A stretch of DNA of 64,000 bases, taken from Chitinophagales bacterium. Its GTDB lineage: Bacteria > Bacteroidota > Bacteroidia > Chitinophagales > Chitinophagaceae. The stretch is taken from contig JANXQO010000027.1 of NCBI GenBank assembly GCA_025353485.1, positions 27,159-91,158 on the forward strand. The letters run 5' to 3'. The first letter of the stretch is position 1. Each line of letters opens with the position of its first letter. The notes beneath the pieces were generated by a model. That model saw only the letters and a list, made by a program, of their open reading frames with translations. It ran no database searches and had not been told where the DNA came from. The position numbers and the translations under genes are program-made. Below, piece after piece: positions 1 through 7,391 of the stretch.

Positions 1-492
1 TGAATTATTATCCTTTGTAACCACATACAACAGGTTTTTTTTATCATCAATTTCAATTCCGGCAGGTGAAATTTTTTCAGGCCATTTTTTACCAAGCCTA
101 ATACTGTCTTTTAAAAGAAGTTTATTGTTAGTGATGGAATATTTCAATATCCGGTTATCATTACCACCGGAGGCATACAAATATTTTTCATCAGCACTAA
201 ACTTTAATCCCATCCAGCTTTTAGCGATCTCTATATTATCAAGGATCTTTTCTTTTCTTACATCAATAAGCTGAAGGGTTTGTGTGCTCTGGCCATTATT
301 TGTAACTGCCATATATTTTTTTGAAGATGATACAGCAATATTTAGCGGAAGATCTCCTAAAGAAAAACTTCTGCCTGCAGGTGTTAAGCTCCATCCATTA
401 GGTAATAAAACTTTTTTATTTTGTACCTGGACGTGTGTTTGTGCAGAAGCTGAAGAAACTAAAATCAAAAAGTAAATAATTATTTTTTTCAT
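1..492 (-). CDS. YncE-like beta-propeller protein, N-terminal part (runs off the window)
   Basis: The reverse strand is open from the ATG at 492 to the window edge (164 codons, no stop). It starts with a signal peptide (MKKIIIYFLILVSSASAQ). Next comes an LPNGW segment, then strands such as NIAVSSSKKYMAVTNNG and LKFSADEKYLYASGGNDNR. These look like YncE/YVTN propeller blades. In Bacteroidota this kind of N-terminus is often fused to an alkaline-phosphatase-superfamily domain, but that half would lie outside the window, so the fusion is only inferred. The protein is probably secreted or periplasmic. It is transcribed away from the pseudouridine synthase operon starting at 618. Confidence 0.6.
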   Translation of the reverse strand, partial: MKKIIIYFLILVSSASAQTHVQVQNKKVLLPNGWSLTPAGRSFSLGDLPLNIAVSSSKKYMAVTNNGQSTQTLQLIDVRKEKILDNIEIAKSWMGLKFSADEKYLYASGGNDNRILKYSITNNKLLLKDSIRLGKKWPEKISPAGIEIDDKKNLLYVVTKDNNS

Positions 493-617
493 GCGAATTA
501 TCTTGAGTTGCGAATTTAAGTTAATCTGTTTACCAAATTTCTTCAAATAGGTTAGATGAAAGGCTTATTTTACCTTCGTCATTCATTCCTGTTGAAAAAC
601 AGTAAATACTTCAAAGC

Positions 618-1733
618 ATGAGTCAGCAACAATTCAAAAAGTTTGTAGTTAAAAAGAATAATGCTGCAATAAAAGAAAAATTTAAACAGGAAAAAAAAGC
701 AGCAAAAAAAGCCAGGGCAGAAGGAATTAATAAACGGTTTGAAGAAAAGCGGGCTTTAAGAAATCAAGGCTATGCTCCTTCTTCTCAAGTGCCAATACAG
801 GTTAAACCTGATAAAAGACAAAAATATCCGCAGGCAGGAGGAAACAAGAGACAAGGAATAAGTGATAAGGAATCAATAAGTACAAATCAGCAATCACCAA
901 CTACAAACTACAAACTACAAACTACAAACTCTAAATCTTTTTCAGAAATGCCTTTAAATAAATTTATTGCGCATTGTGGTGTTGGCTCAAGGCGTGATGC
1001 AGTGCCGTTGATAAAGGAAGGAAAAATAACTGTGAATGGTAATGTAGTTACTGAGCCGGGTTTTAAAGTAACAGATAAAGATGTAATAGTGTTCAACGGT
1101 AAAAAATTATTTGTCACAAAAAACATGGTGTACATTCTTTTAAACAAACCGAAAGATTATATAACCACAACGGATGATCCGCAGGGAAGAAAAACTGTTT
1201 TGCAATTAATTAAACATGCCACTACTGAAAGAATATATCCAATAGGGCGGCTTGATAGAAATACTTCCGGCGTTTTGTTATTTACCAACGATGGTGAGCT
1301 TACACAAAAACTTACACACCCAAGTTACAATGTAAAAAAAGTTTACCAGGTAAAATTAGATAAGCCTGTTACCAAAGCGCATTTTGATAAAATTTTTAAC
1401 GGGATAAAACTGGAAGATGGAGAGATACATGCTGATGCATTGGCATACGCAGATTCAAACGATAAAGCAATTATCGGAATTGAAATACACAGCGGCCGCA
1501 ACCGTATTGTTCGCAGGATCTTTGAACATTTTGGTTACGATGTAAAAGCGCTGGATCGTGTTATGTACGCAGGCCTCACCAAAAAAAATGTTGAAAGAGG
1601 AAAGTGGCGTTACCTGAGCGAAAAAGAAATTCGCTTACTTAAATACAGCGCTCCATCTAAACTTAACCCAAATGAAAAAGGAAAAGAAAAAATTGCATCC
1701 CCAAAAGAAAATGTTGACCTCTTAGGAGAATAA
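618..1733 (+). CDS. RluB/RsuA-family rRNA pseudouridine synthase with Lys-rich N-terminal extension
   Basis: The protein probably isomerises a specific uridine of 23S rRNA to pseudouridine (RluB branch). An S4 RNA-binding domain begins near residue 111 (PLNKFIAHCGVGSRRDA). The catalytic motif GRLDRNTSGVLLFTNDG lies near residue 209 and contains the active-site Asp. The first 110 residues are Lys/Arg-rich and probably disordered, longer than E. coli RluB. At 900-932 this extension contains four exact 7-nt repeats (ACTACAA) that encode a TTNYKLQTTN-like stretch resembling inserted repeat DNA rather than conserved protein. It is the first gene of a three-gene run: the next start is 15 bp after its stop, and that gene is a second pseudouridine synthase. 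Confidence 0.9.
   Translation: MSQQQFKKFVVKKNNAAIKEKFKQEKKAAKKARAEGINKRFEEKRALRNQGYAPSSQVPIQVKPDKRQKYPQAGGNKRQGISDKESISTNQQSPTTNYKLQTTNSKSFSEMPLNKFIAHCGVGSRRDAVPLIKEGKITVNGNVVTEPGFKVTDKDVIVFNGKKLFVTKNMVYILLNKPKDYITTTDDPQGRKTVLQLIKHATTERIYPIGRLDRNTSGVLLFTNDGELTQKLTHPSYNVKKVYQVKLDKPVTKAHFDKIFNGIKLEDGEIHADALAYADSNDKAIIGIEIHSGRNRIVRRIFEHFGYDVKALDRVMYAGLTKKNVERGKWRYLSEKEIRLLKYSAPSKLNPNEKGKEKIASPKENVDLLGE
900..932 (+). repeat. In-frame heptanucleotide repeat inside the rluB-like gene
   Basis: Four perfect copies of ACTACAA (900-927) are followed by ACTCT. The period is exactly 7 nt. The array lies in the low-complexity linker before the S4 domain and keeps the frame open. A near-identical array, with the same order and the same ACTCT end, is inside anmK at 19005-19032. 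Confidence 0.85.
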
Positions 1734-1748
1734 ATAATTAAATATTTA

Positions 1749-2513
1749 ATGGAGAAATTTTCTGAAAAAATTACAGATGTCAATCACCCCTTTAGAGGGG
1801 CAGGGGAAATTATTTTTGAAAATAAAAGATTTGTTGCTATAAACAAACCCTCCGGATTATTAACTATCCCTGACAGGCATAATGAGTTATTAAATTCATT
1901 GTATAAGACATTGCAACTCCGGTATGAAAAAATATTTATTGTTCATCGCCTTGATAAAGATACAAGCGGTTTAATTTTATTTGCCAAAGATGAAGCAACG
2001 CATAAATTTCTATCGCAACTGTTTGAACAGAGAAATGTAGAAAAATATTACCAGGCAATCGTTACCGGTTCATTACAACATAAAAAAGGAATTATTGATG
2101 AACCGATTGCTGAACATCCTGTTCACAAAGGGATGATGGCTGTAAACAAAAAAGGGAAACCTTCGGTAACAGAATATGAAGTGCTGGAAGAATATGGTAT
2201 TTATTCTTTGGTTCAGTTTAAAATACATACGGGAAGAACGCACCAGATACGTGTTCACATGAAATATATCGGCCACCCCGTTGCCTGTGATGAAATGTAT
2301 GGCGATGCCAACCCTGTATTACTTTCTTCTTTCAAGAAAAAATTTAAACTTAGCAAACATGATGAAGAAGAGCGGCCATTATTAAGCAGGCTGGCATTAC
2401 ATTCTTATGAATTAAAATTTAAAGACCAGGATAACAAAGAACATGATCTTAAAGCAGACCTGCCAAAAGACATGAGGGCATTATTACAGCAATTAAAAAA
2501 AAATAGAAATTAA
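1749..2513 (+). CDS. RluA-family pseudouridine synthase
   Basis: A 254-residue RluA/RluC/RluD-type synthase without an S4 domain. The signature HRLDKDTSGLILFAKD is near residue 66 and holds the catalytic Asp. Downstream, IHTGRTHQIRVHMKYIGHP is the conserved RNA/uridine-binding segment of the family. The substrate (rRNA or tRNA position) cannot be told from sequence. Residues 13-19 (HPFRGAG) are encoded by a GC-rich palindrome at 1785-1806 of the kind otherwise found between genes; it sits just before the first conserved strand. The stop is followed after 1 nt by the ATG of the next gene, so the two are probably translationally coupled. Confidence 0.88.
   Translation: MEKFSEKITDVNHPFRGAGEIIFENKRFVAINKPSGLLTIPDRHNELLNSLYKTLQLRYEKIFIVHRLDKDTSGLILFAKDEATHKFLSQLFEQRNVEKYYQAIVTGSLQHKKGIIDEPIAEHPVHKGMMAVNKKGKPSVTEYEVLEEYGIYSLVQFKIHTGRTHQIRVHMKYIGHPVACDEMYGDANPVLLSSFKKKFKLSKHDEEERPLLSRLALHSYELKFKDQDNKEHDLKADLPKDMRALLQQLKKNRN
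1785..1806. repeat. In-frame GC-rich palindromic repeat (CACCCCTTTAGAGGGG class)
   Basis: ACCCCTTTAGAGGGGCAGGGG contains the arms CCCCT and AGGGG around TTAG. It belongs with the C-run/G-run palindromes at 3121, 3864, 20767, 21095, 22244, 33876, 42286, 43511 and 43635. Here it is read through as HPFRGAG near the N-terminus of the RluA-family gene. Confidence 0.6.
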
Positions 2514-2514
2514 T

Positions 2515-3069
2515 ATGAAAAAAATATTTTTCCTTACAGGGTTTACTTTTCTTGCAACATTTTCTTTTGCACAAATAATATTTCCCGGTTTATCTGATAA
2601 GCAAAAGCAACAATTAATAAGCACTAAAATTGCGATCCCTTTGCCAACATGGATACCTGATGGATTTAGTGTAAACAAGATCGTTACCAAAACAGGGGCA
2701 TCAATAAAATTGGAAAATAAAATTTATACCGTTTCATACGAAAAAAAATTAACCAACGGCAACTCTCTAAAATTTAGTATTGATGCAGGTTTTGAAGGTC
2801 TTGGAGATTTACCTTATGATGGCAGTGAAACCATAAAAAGCCATGTGGGCAATATTTATTTGTATTACGAACCTTACGAAGAAGATATGAATGGCAAAAA
2901 AGTAAAAGCATTTGGATTTATAATGACAGAATGGTTCAACGTAAATAAACTTGCATTTCATGTGTCTTTCAATTCGCAGAATCCAAACGGCAAACCTGAT
3001 AATACAAAACCAAAAATCAGCAAAGCAGATGTAAAGAAAATTCTGCAATCATTGCAGGTATTAAAATGA
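2515..3069 (+). CDS. Secreted protein of unknown function, 184 aa
   Basis: A signal peptide is clear (MKKIFFLTGFTFLATFSFAQ). The mature part is mixed alpha/beta with no motif I recognise; it contains the segments IPLPTWIPDGFSVNKI and SLKFSIDAGFEGLGDLPYD. It starts 1 nt after the RluA-family stop, so it is probably in the same transcript. The stop is TGA, which shows that TGA is used as a normal stop here. Family and function unknown. Confidence 0.75.
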   Translation: MKKIFFLTGFTFLATFSFAQIIFPGLSDKQKQQLISTKIAIPLPTWIPDGFSVNKIVTKTGASIKLENKIYTVSYEKKLTNGNSLKFSIDAGFEGLGDLPYDGSETIKSHVGNIYLYYEPYEEDMNGKKVKAFGFIMTEWFNVNKLAFHVSFNSQNPNGKPDNTKPKISKADVKKILQSLQVLK

Positions 3070-3120
3070 CAGCTCTTACTATAAATAAACTGTAATCTTC
3101 TTAATCAATCTTCTCCATTT

Positions 3121-3151
3121 CCTCCCCCGTTGGGGGAGATAGAGAGGGCTT
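3121..3151. repeat. GC-rich palindromic repeat at the peroxiredoxin stop codon
   Basis: CTCCCCCGTTGGGGGAG is a hairpin-forming sequence with the tail ATAGAGAGGG. It ends next to the stop codon of the reverse-strand peroxiredoxin gene, between two convergent genes. A close copy lies at 43635-43657, next to the stop of the EnvC-like gene. It may act as a terminator, but the placement at stop codons is shared by other repeats of the window. Confidence 0.7.
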
Positions 3152-3790
3152 CTAATCAATATCCGGCTGCGGTGTATACCGTAAATATGGCTTAATGATC
3201 TTTACACCTTTTTCAAATTTCTTCATAGCATCTTCTGTACTTACTGCCGGAACAACAATTACATCCTCACCCTGCTGCCAGTCTGCAGGTGTTGCTACAC
3301 TGTACTTAGCCGTAAGCTGCAAAGAATCTATCACCCGCAAAACCTCGTGAAAATTTCTGCCTGTTGATGCAGGATAGGTGAGCGTAAGTTTTACTTTTTT
3401 ATCAGGACCTATTACAAACAATGAACGAACAGTAAAAGTTTCCGATGCATTAGGATGTATCATCCCGTAAAGGTTGGCCACAGTTTTATCTTCATCAGCA
3501 ATGATAGGAAAATCAACGGTGCAATTTTGTGTTTCATTGATGTCGTTTCTCCAGCCCATATGTTTATCTAATGGATCAACACTAACGGCAAGCACTTTTA
3601 CATTCCTTGCTGCAAATTCATTTTTAAGTAATGCCGTCTTGCCTAATTCTGTTGTGCATACAGGAGTATAATCTGCGGGATGAGAAAATAATACACCCCA
3701 GCTATCACCAAGATATTCGTAAAAATCAATTTCACCCTCGGTGGTTTTTGCTTTAAAGTTGGGAGCAATATCCCCTAAACGTAAACTCAT
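3152..3790 (-). CDS. 1-Cys peroxiredoxin (Prx6/AhpC-TSA family)
   Basis: Reduces hydrogen peroxide and organic peroxides in the cytoplasm. The ATG at 3790 (MSLRLGDIAPNF) is preferred over the longer open frame because it matches the family start. The peroxidatic Cys is residue 45 in DYTPVCTTELG, and HPADYTPVC is the Prx6 form of the motif. The C-terminal Prx domain (DVIVVPAVSTEDAMKKF) is present and no resolving Cys in the usual 2-Cys position is apparent; the length of 212 residues is typical. It lies 68 bp downstream of dinB on the same strand, but a TATCTTTG box at 3821-3828 suggests a promoter of its own. Confidence 0.93.
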   Translation of the reverse strand: MSLRLGDIAPNFKAKTTEGEIDFYEYLGDSWGVLFSHPADYTPVCTTELGKTALLKNEFAARNVKVLAVSVDPLDKHMGWRNDINETQNCTVDFPIIADEDKTVANLYGMIHPNASETFTVRSLFVIGPDKKVKLTLTYPASTGRNFHEVLRVIDSLQLTAKYSVATPADWQQGEDVIVVPAVSTEDAMKKFEKGVKIIKPYLRYTPQPDID

Positions 3791-3820
3791 AGTTGTATAA
3801 TTAAATTTGAATAAATATTG

Positions 3821-3828
3821 CAAAGATA
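3821..3828 (-). promoter_or_regulatory. Candidate -7 box for the peroxiredoxin gene
   Basis: The reverse strand reads TATCTTTG, matching the Bacteroidota TAnnTTTG consensus, 30 nt before the ATG. No good -33 TTTG is visible at the expected distance. Confidence 0.35.
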
Positions 3829-3858
3829 AATGCTGAACTGCTAAAGGGCTAAAATTGT

Positions 3859-5025
3859 TTATTTCCCTTTAGAGGTTAGGGGTGCTGAAGCTCTGTGCAG
3901 GGATGATTTGCCAAAGCGGTTCTTCACTTCATCAATGGCTTTGTACAATCCTGTTTTTTTCTCAGTATTGCTGAACAAATTCGTTTGCACTGCATTATTG
4001 GTTAGTTCGCTTAAACGGACGCCCAGCAAACGAACCGGAGTTCCTTTTTTATACAATTTATGAAAGAGACCTTTTACAACCGGTATCATTTCATCTTCCG
4101 CTGCTGTGTAAGGAATAGTGGTTTGCCGTGAAGTTGTTTCAAAATCAGGATAGCGGATCTTTACTGCAATACAGCCGGCAACTTTTTCTTCCTGCCGTAA
4201 TTCAAAGGCAATTTTTTCTGTCATCCGTACAATTTCCCCCATTAAAAATTTCATATCTAAAATATTCTCATCAAAAGTATTTTCAGTAGAAATTGATTTT
4301 GCCTCATGATACGGAACTACTTTAGAGGTATGAATTCCCTGTGCTTTATTCCAAAGATCAATTCCCCATTTACCAATCCTGTTTTCTAATTCCTCAGGAT
4401 TGCTCTTATGAATATCAGCAATGATTTTTATCCCCATGTGTTTTAAAACCTGTTCTGTTTGCTCGCCCACACCGGGAATTTTATTTACATCAAGCGGAGC
4501 TAAAAATTCTTTTTCTTTTCCGAAAGCAACCTGCAGGTAACCGTTAGGTTTTGCTTCGTTGGTAGCCATTTTTGCCACCATTTTATTATTGGCTAATCCA
4601 AAAGAGATGGGAAGTTTCGTTTCATTGATTATTTGTTTACGCAGATCAATTGTCCATTGCAGGGGACCAAAATATTTATCCATTCCTGTAAGATCTAAAT
4701 AAAATTCATCAACAGAAGCTTTTTCAAACAGCGGCGCTTTAGCAGCGATTATTTCTGTTACCCATCTTGAATAGCGGCTGTATTCTCCTCTTGTTCCTTT
4801 TACAAAAATTGCCTGCGGACAAAGCCGCTTTGCCTGTGACGATGGCATGGCAGAATGGATACCAAATTTTCTTGCCTCATAGCTGCAGGCCGCTACCACA
4901 CCACGTTCAGCGCCGCCAACAATTACTGGCTTGCCTTTTAGAGATGGGTCATTTAATATTTCTACTGAAACAAAAAATGAATCCAGGTCGAAGTGAGCAA
5001 TAATATGTTGGACTGGGGAGGACAT
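3859..5025 (-). CDS. dinB: DNA polymerase IV (Y-family, translesion)
   Basis: An error-prone lesion-bypass polymerase. The ATG at 5025 is chosen because the Y-family start (HIIAHFDLDSFFVSVEI, first metal-binding Asp pair) follows at once. The second catalytic motif is SVDEFYLDLTG. A helix-hairpin-helix (NKIPGVGEQTEQVLKHMGI) and a little-finger domain follow. The last residues, APLTSKGK, are encoded by a palindromic repeat (CCCTTTAGAGGTTAGGGG, 3864-3881), so the natural C-terminus seems to have been replaced or extended by repeat DNA. No beta-clamp-binding peptide is obvious at the very end. Confidence 0.93.
   Translation of the reverse strand: MSSPVQHIIAHFDLDSFFVSVEILNDPSLKGKPVIVGGAERGVVAACSYEARKFGIHSAMPSSQAKRLCPQAIFVKGTRGEYSRYSRWVTEIIAAKAPLFEKASVDEFYLDLTGMDKYFGPLQWTIDLRKQIINETKLPISFGLANNKMVAKMATNEAKPNGYLQVAFGKEKEFLAPLDVNKIPGVGEQTEQVLKHMGIKIIADIHKSNPEELENRIGKWGIDLWNKAQGIHTSKVVPYHEAKSISTENTFDENILDMKFLMGEIVRMTEKIAFELRQEEKVAGCIAVKIRYPDFETTSRQTTIPYTAAEDEMIPVVKGLFHKLYKKGTPVRLLGVRLSELTNNAVQTNLFSNTEKKTGLYKAIDEVKNRFGKSSLHRASAPLTSKGK
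3864..3881. repeat. Palindromic repeat forming the dinB C-terminus
   Basis: CCCTTTAGAGGTTAGGGG on the + strand is read on the - strand as the last codons of dinB (APLTSKGK, then stop). It is the C-run/TTAGAGG member of the repeat family seen across the window. Confidence 0.55.
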
Positions 5026-5079
5026 GAGCAAATTTATGGAGAGTAATGTATATTTATAATTAGAAGTACTAATTAAACA

Positions 5080-5490
5080 ATGAAGTTTCAAATAAAAGAT
5101 TCAAACGGACAAATCAATCTAAGCATAGAGATATTAGGGCAGGAACATGATATTGAATGGTTAGAAGGAGCATTAGATTTTAATCTTAAAGGATTTAAAT
5201 CGCAATTTAAATTCAGCCTTATCCTAGGGGAATTTATTGCCTTTTTTGAAGAACTTAAAAAATTTAATTCCACATTAAAAGGAGAAGCAATGTTTTCCAA
5301 CATTGAAGACAATATTAAATTAATTTTTTCTACCGACGGAATAGGACACGTCACTATAGATGGTATCCTCAATGATCCAACTCATTCTGTCAGAACCTCA
5401 TTTCTAATTGAAAGTAATCAAACTTTTCTTCCAGCATTAATCAATCAAGTTGATCAAATTGTTAAACATTATACAAGCTTAATAAATTAA
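5080..5490 (+). CDS. WapI-family-like immunity protein (putative)
   Basis: A 136-residue protein with no signal peptide. The layout resembles WapI-type contact-toxin immunity proteins: an opening MKFQIKDSNGQINLSIEIL, a segment FSLILGEFIAFFEELKKFN, a strand pair IGHVTIDGILND, and a closing SFLIESNQTFLPALINQVDQIV. The match is by pattern only. No cognate toxin is nearby, so it would be an orphan immunity gene. It is the first gene of the accessory islet between dinB and rimM and is transcribed divergently from dinB. Confidence 0.45.
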   Translation: MKFQIKDSNGQINLSIEILGQEHDIEWLEGALDFNLKGFKSQFKFSLILGEFIAFFEELKKFNSTLKGEAMFSNIEDNIKLIFSTDGIGHVTIDGILNDPTHSVRTSFLIESNQTFLPALINQVDQIVKHYTSLIN

Positions 5491-5500
5491 ATCTCTACCT

Positions 5501-5545
5501 ATAAATCTCCAGTAAACCATCCGGCAGTGTTACAAAAATCTTCCT
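5501..5545 (-). pseudogene. Remnant of a second rimM 3' end
   Basis: The reverse strand encodes RKIFVTLPDGLLEIYR followed by a stop. Intact rimM at 6572-7087 ends with RKVYVTLPDGLLEIYR. Over 45 bp (5501-5545 against 6578-6622) 38 positions agree, and the differences are mostly silent third-position changes. The similarity stops sharply at 5545. This is a footprint of a diverged rimM copy, left when the islet was acquired or when one of two copies was lost. Confidence 0.8.
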
Positions 5546-5589
5546 GATAAACATATTGCTCATTTAATTCTAACTACAGGATTTAATTT

Positions 5590-5597
5590 TAAATTTG
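5590..5597 (+). promoter_or_regulatory. -7 box 4 nt before the MNT gene start
   Basis: TAAATTTG matches TAnnTTTG exactly and is followed by TTGC and the ATG at 5602. A transcript starting at the usual distance would begin at or next to the start codon. Confidence 0.45.
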
Positions 5598-5601
5598 TTG
5601 C

Positions 5602-5904
5602 ATGTCTGAACTTCAAAAATATGATAATGAGATTAAACAGCTATGTGCAATACACAAAGTAAAACGGTTATATGCTTTTGGCTCCGTTCTCTCAAAAAAT
5701 TATAATAAAAAAAGTGATATTGATTTTATAGTAGATTTTGAACCTGTTGAAATAAGCCTTTATGCAGACAATTATTATGATTTTAAATTTTCGTTAGAAA
5801 AAATATTAAACAGACCCATCGATCTTTTAGAAGAAAAAGCTATGAAAAATCCTTACTTTCTTCAACAGGTAAATGATCAACGCCAGCTTATATATGGATA
5901 TTGA
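5602..5904 (+). CDS. MNT-type minimal nucleotidyltransferase (MntA-like antitoxin)
   Basis: A 100-residue Pol-beta-superfamily nucleotidyltransferase. The motif FGSVLSKNYNKKSDIDFIVDF gives the GS box and the SDID metal-binding pair. In characterised systems MntA proteins AMPylate a HEPN RNase toxin encoded next to them. No HEPN gene is visible on either side (5905-6005 is non-coding), so this is an orphan or the partner has been lost. It lies in the islet with a second toxin-antitoxin remnant. Confidence 0.75.
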   Translation: MSELQKYDNEIKQLCAIHKVKRLYAFGSVLSKNYNKKSDIDFIVDFEPVEISLYADNYYDFKFSLEKILNRPIDLLEEKAMKNPYFLQQVNDQRQLIYGY

Positions 5905-6005
5905 AATAAAAGCATGGCTTTATTAATCTTTATCCAAAAACTCTTCGCATCCTACTACCTCAACTTCAAAAGAAAAAAGTAAATTTGTTTATACAAAATT
6001 CTTAA

Positions 6006-6242
6006 ATGAATACAGAAAAAATAATGCGTCAGGAAGTGAAAAAGTATATAGATACCGTCGATGTAAAAGTGGTAAAAATGATGCATGCGATGCTTGAAGT
6101 GGATGCGGATAATGACTTGTGGGACATAATGCCTGAGAATGTAAAAGCAGATGTAGAAGCTGCATTAAGAGAGTCGGAGAAAGGGCAGGTAATACTTCAT
6201 GCAAAAATACAAAAGCGATATGCAAAATGGATTGTAAAATAA
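6006..6242 (+). CDS. Small antitoxin of a RelE/ParE-type module
   Basis: A 78-residue acidic helical protein (HAMLEVDADNDLWDIM, KADVEAALRESEKGQVI). Proteins of this size and shape pair with RelE-like toxins in Bacteroidota. Its 3' end overlaps by 16 nt the remains of such a toxin gene (6227-6532), which is the usual arrangement. The toxin is broken, so the antitoxin has no active partner here. A TAAATTTG box lies at 5980-5987, 18 nt before the ATG. Confidence 0.65.
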   Translation: MNTEKIMRQEVKKYIDTVDVKVVKMMHAMLEVDADNDLWDIMPENVKADVEAALRESEKGQVILHAKIQKRYAKWIVK

Positions 6243-6532
6243 ACTGGACTAACAGAGCCTGGTGAACTTATCAGGCCAACATTGATTATTTACAGAAAGC
6301 ATGGACAGCAAAAGAAATAAGTAATTTTGTTTTGTTGGTTGATAAAAAAATTGCCAGTTTATCAAAACATCCGTGAATAGGAAATCAACGAAATAAAAAT
6401 CCTAACATACATTTTACCATTGTTCACAAACGAATTTTATTAGTGTATAAACACAAACCATTAAAAAATGAAATTGATTTTTTGATTTTTTGGAATACGT
6501 ACCAAAACCCCCGAAAATTAAAAGCAAAATAG
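6227..6532 (+). pseudogene. RelE/ParE-family toxin, inactivated by two TGA codons
   Basis: One frame runs the full length of a RelE-like toxin, from MDCKINWTNRAW to FWNTYQNPRKLKSK and a TAG stop. The body has the features expected of the family: TYQANIDYLQKAW near the start, HFTIVHKRILLVYKH in the beta core, and the C-terminal FWNTYQNP. Two in-frame TGA codons interrupt it, after RAW and after LSKHP. Each could come from CGA by one C-to-T change. There is no frameshift. Other genes here end normally in TGA, so readthrough as an amino acid is unlikely. Confidence 0.8.
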
Positions 6533-6571
6533 CCTCTCAGGCTAAAACCAAAGAAAAGCAGCTAAGCAATT

Positions 6572-7087
6572 TTACCGATAAATTTCCAGCAACCCATCTG
6601 GTAGTGTTACATAAACCTTCCTGTTCTTTTTATCAATTTTGTCTAAAAATTCTTCGTGGATAGGGATCAGCGCTTCTTTATCATTCAATAATATTTTACA
6701 CAAAACCTGGTGAGGCTGTTCAATAATTTCTAAAATTTCTCCCAGATCTTCTTCTTCATTCATCATTGTAAAACCTAATAAAGAAATGGGTGCGGATTTA
6801 TCGGCAAACTTTTTAAAATCATTTTCCAGCAGCCATATTTCTTTCTGCACAAGCTTGTGGGCAGTTTCTTTACTGGCTATGTTTTCAAACTTTACATAGG
6901 TTTCCGTTTCACTTTTTATTTTTGCTGATTCGATAAAATAAGGAATGAAGCTGTCTTTTTTTTCTTCAATAAAAAGTGTTTCCAATCCTTTTAAAGAAGT
7001 TTTTTTACCAAGGCTATGTTGTAAGATTATCTCTCCCTTTAAACCGTAAGTGGCAACGAGCTTGCCTATTTTAAAATAATTTTCCAT
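6572..7087 (-). CDS. rimM: 16S rRNA processing protein RimM
   Basis: Assists maturation of the 30S head, binding ribosomal protein S19. The N-terminal RimM barrel opens with FKIGKLVATYGLKGEIILQH; a PRC-barrel-like C-terminal half ends in KVYVTLPDGLLEIYR. The length of 171 residues is normal. In many bacteria it lies between rpsP and trmD; here rpsP (15500) and trmD (28609) are elsewhere in the window and rimM stands alone. A TACCTTTG box at 7096-7103 is 8 nt from the start codon. Confidence 0.93.
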   Translation of the reverse strand: MENYFKIGKLVATYGLKGEIILQHSLGKKTSLKGLETLFIEEKKDSFIPYFIESAKIKSETETYVKFENIASKETAHKLVQKEIWLLENDFKKFADKSAPISLLGFTMMNEEEDLGEILEIIEQPHQVLCKILLNDKEALIPIHEEFLDKIDKKNRKVYVTLPDGLLEIYR

Positions 7088-7391
7088 GTGTGCTTCAAAG
7101 GTATGATGTATGGGTGAATGATCCTTCTGCTTTGCTCAGGTTAAACTTCACAGTGAGATCAACAAATGTGTTGCCAGCCATCCACCACACGAAAATCAGG
7201 AGTACCTGCTTTAGTTTTTTTCGGAAGTTTTGTTACCTGCCTTTTTGATCTGTAAATACTATGTTCAAACTCCAAAAGAAAATTTGAAAATGAGCATAAT
7301 AATTTTCTTCACGGGCATTTTCCCAAGTGGATGTTTTTGCACTATTTTTAAAGTATCCTTTACTCATTTGGCATACAAAAAAATATTTACA
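7088..7391. other. Intergenic stretch upstream of rimM
   Basis: 304 bp between rimM and the M20 dipeptidase gene. It contains the rimM -7 box (7096-7103). Reverse-strand frames give short open pieces (for example one opening MSKGYFKNSAKTSTWENARE near 7366) broken by stops, which may be a decayed gene. I cannot assign it to a family. No RNA gene or hairpin of note is visible. Confidence 0.4.
7096..7103 (-). promoter_or_regulatory. -7 box upstream of rimM
   Basis: The reverse strand reads TACCTTTG, an exact TAnnTTTG match, 8 nt before the rimM ATG. Confidence 0.4.

Noticed and set aside
6227..6532. TGA recoding (as Trp or other) in the RelE-like gene
   Set aside because: Other genes here end in TGA (for example the one at 3069), and the positions fit loss of Arg codons. 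A pseudogene is simpler.
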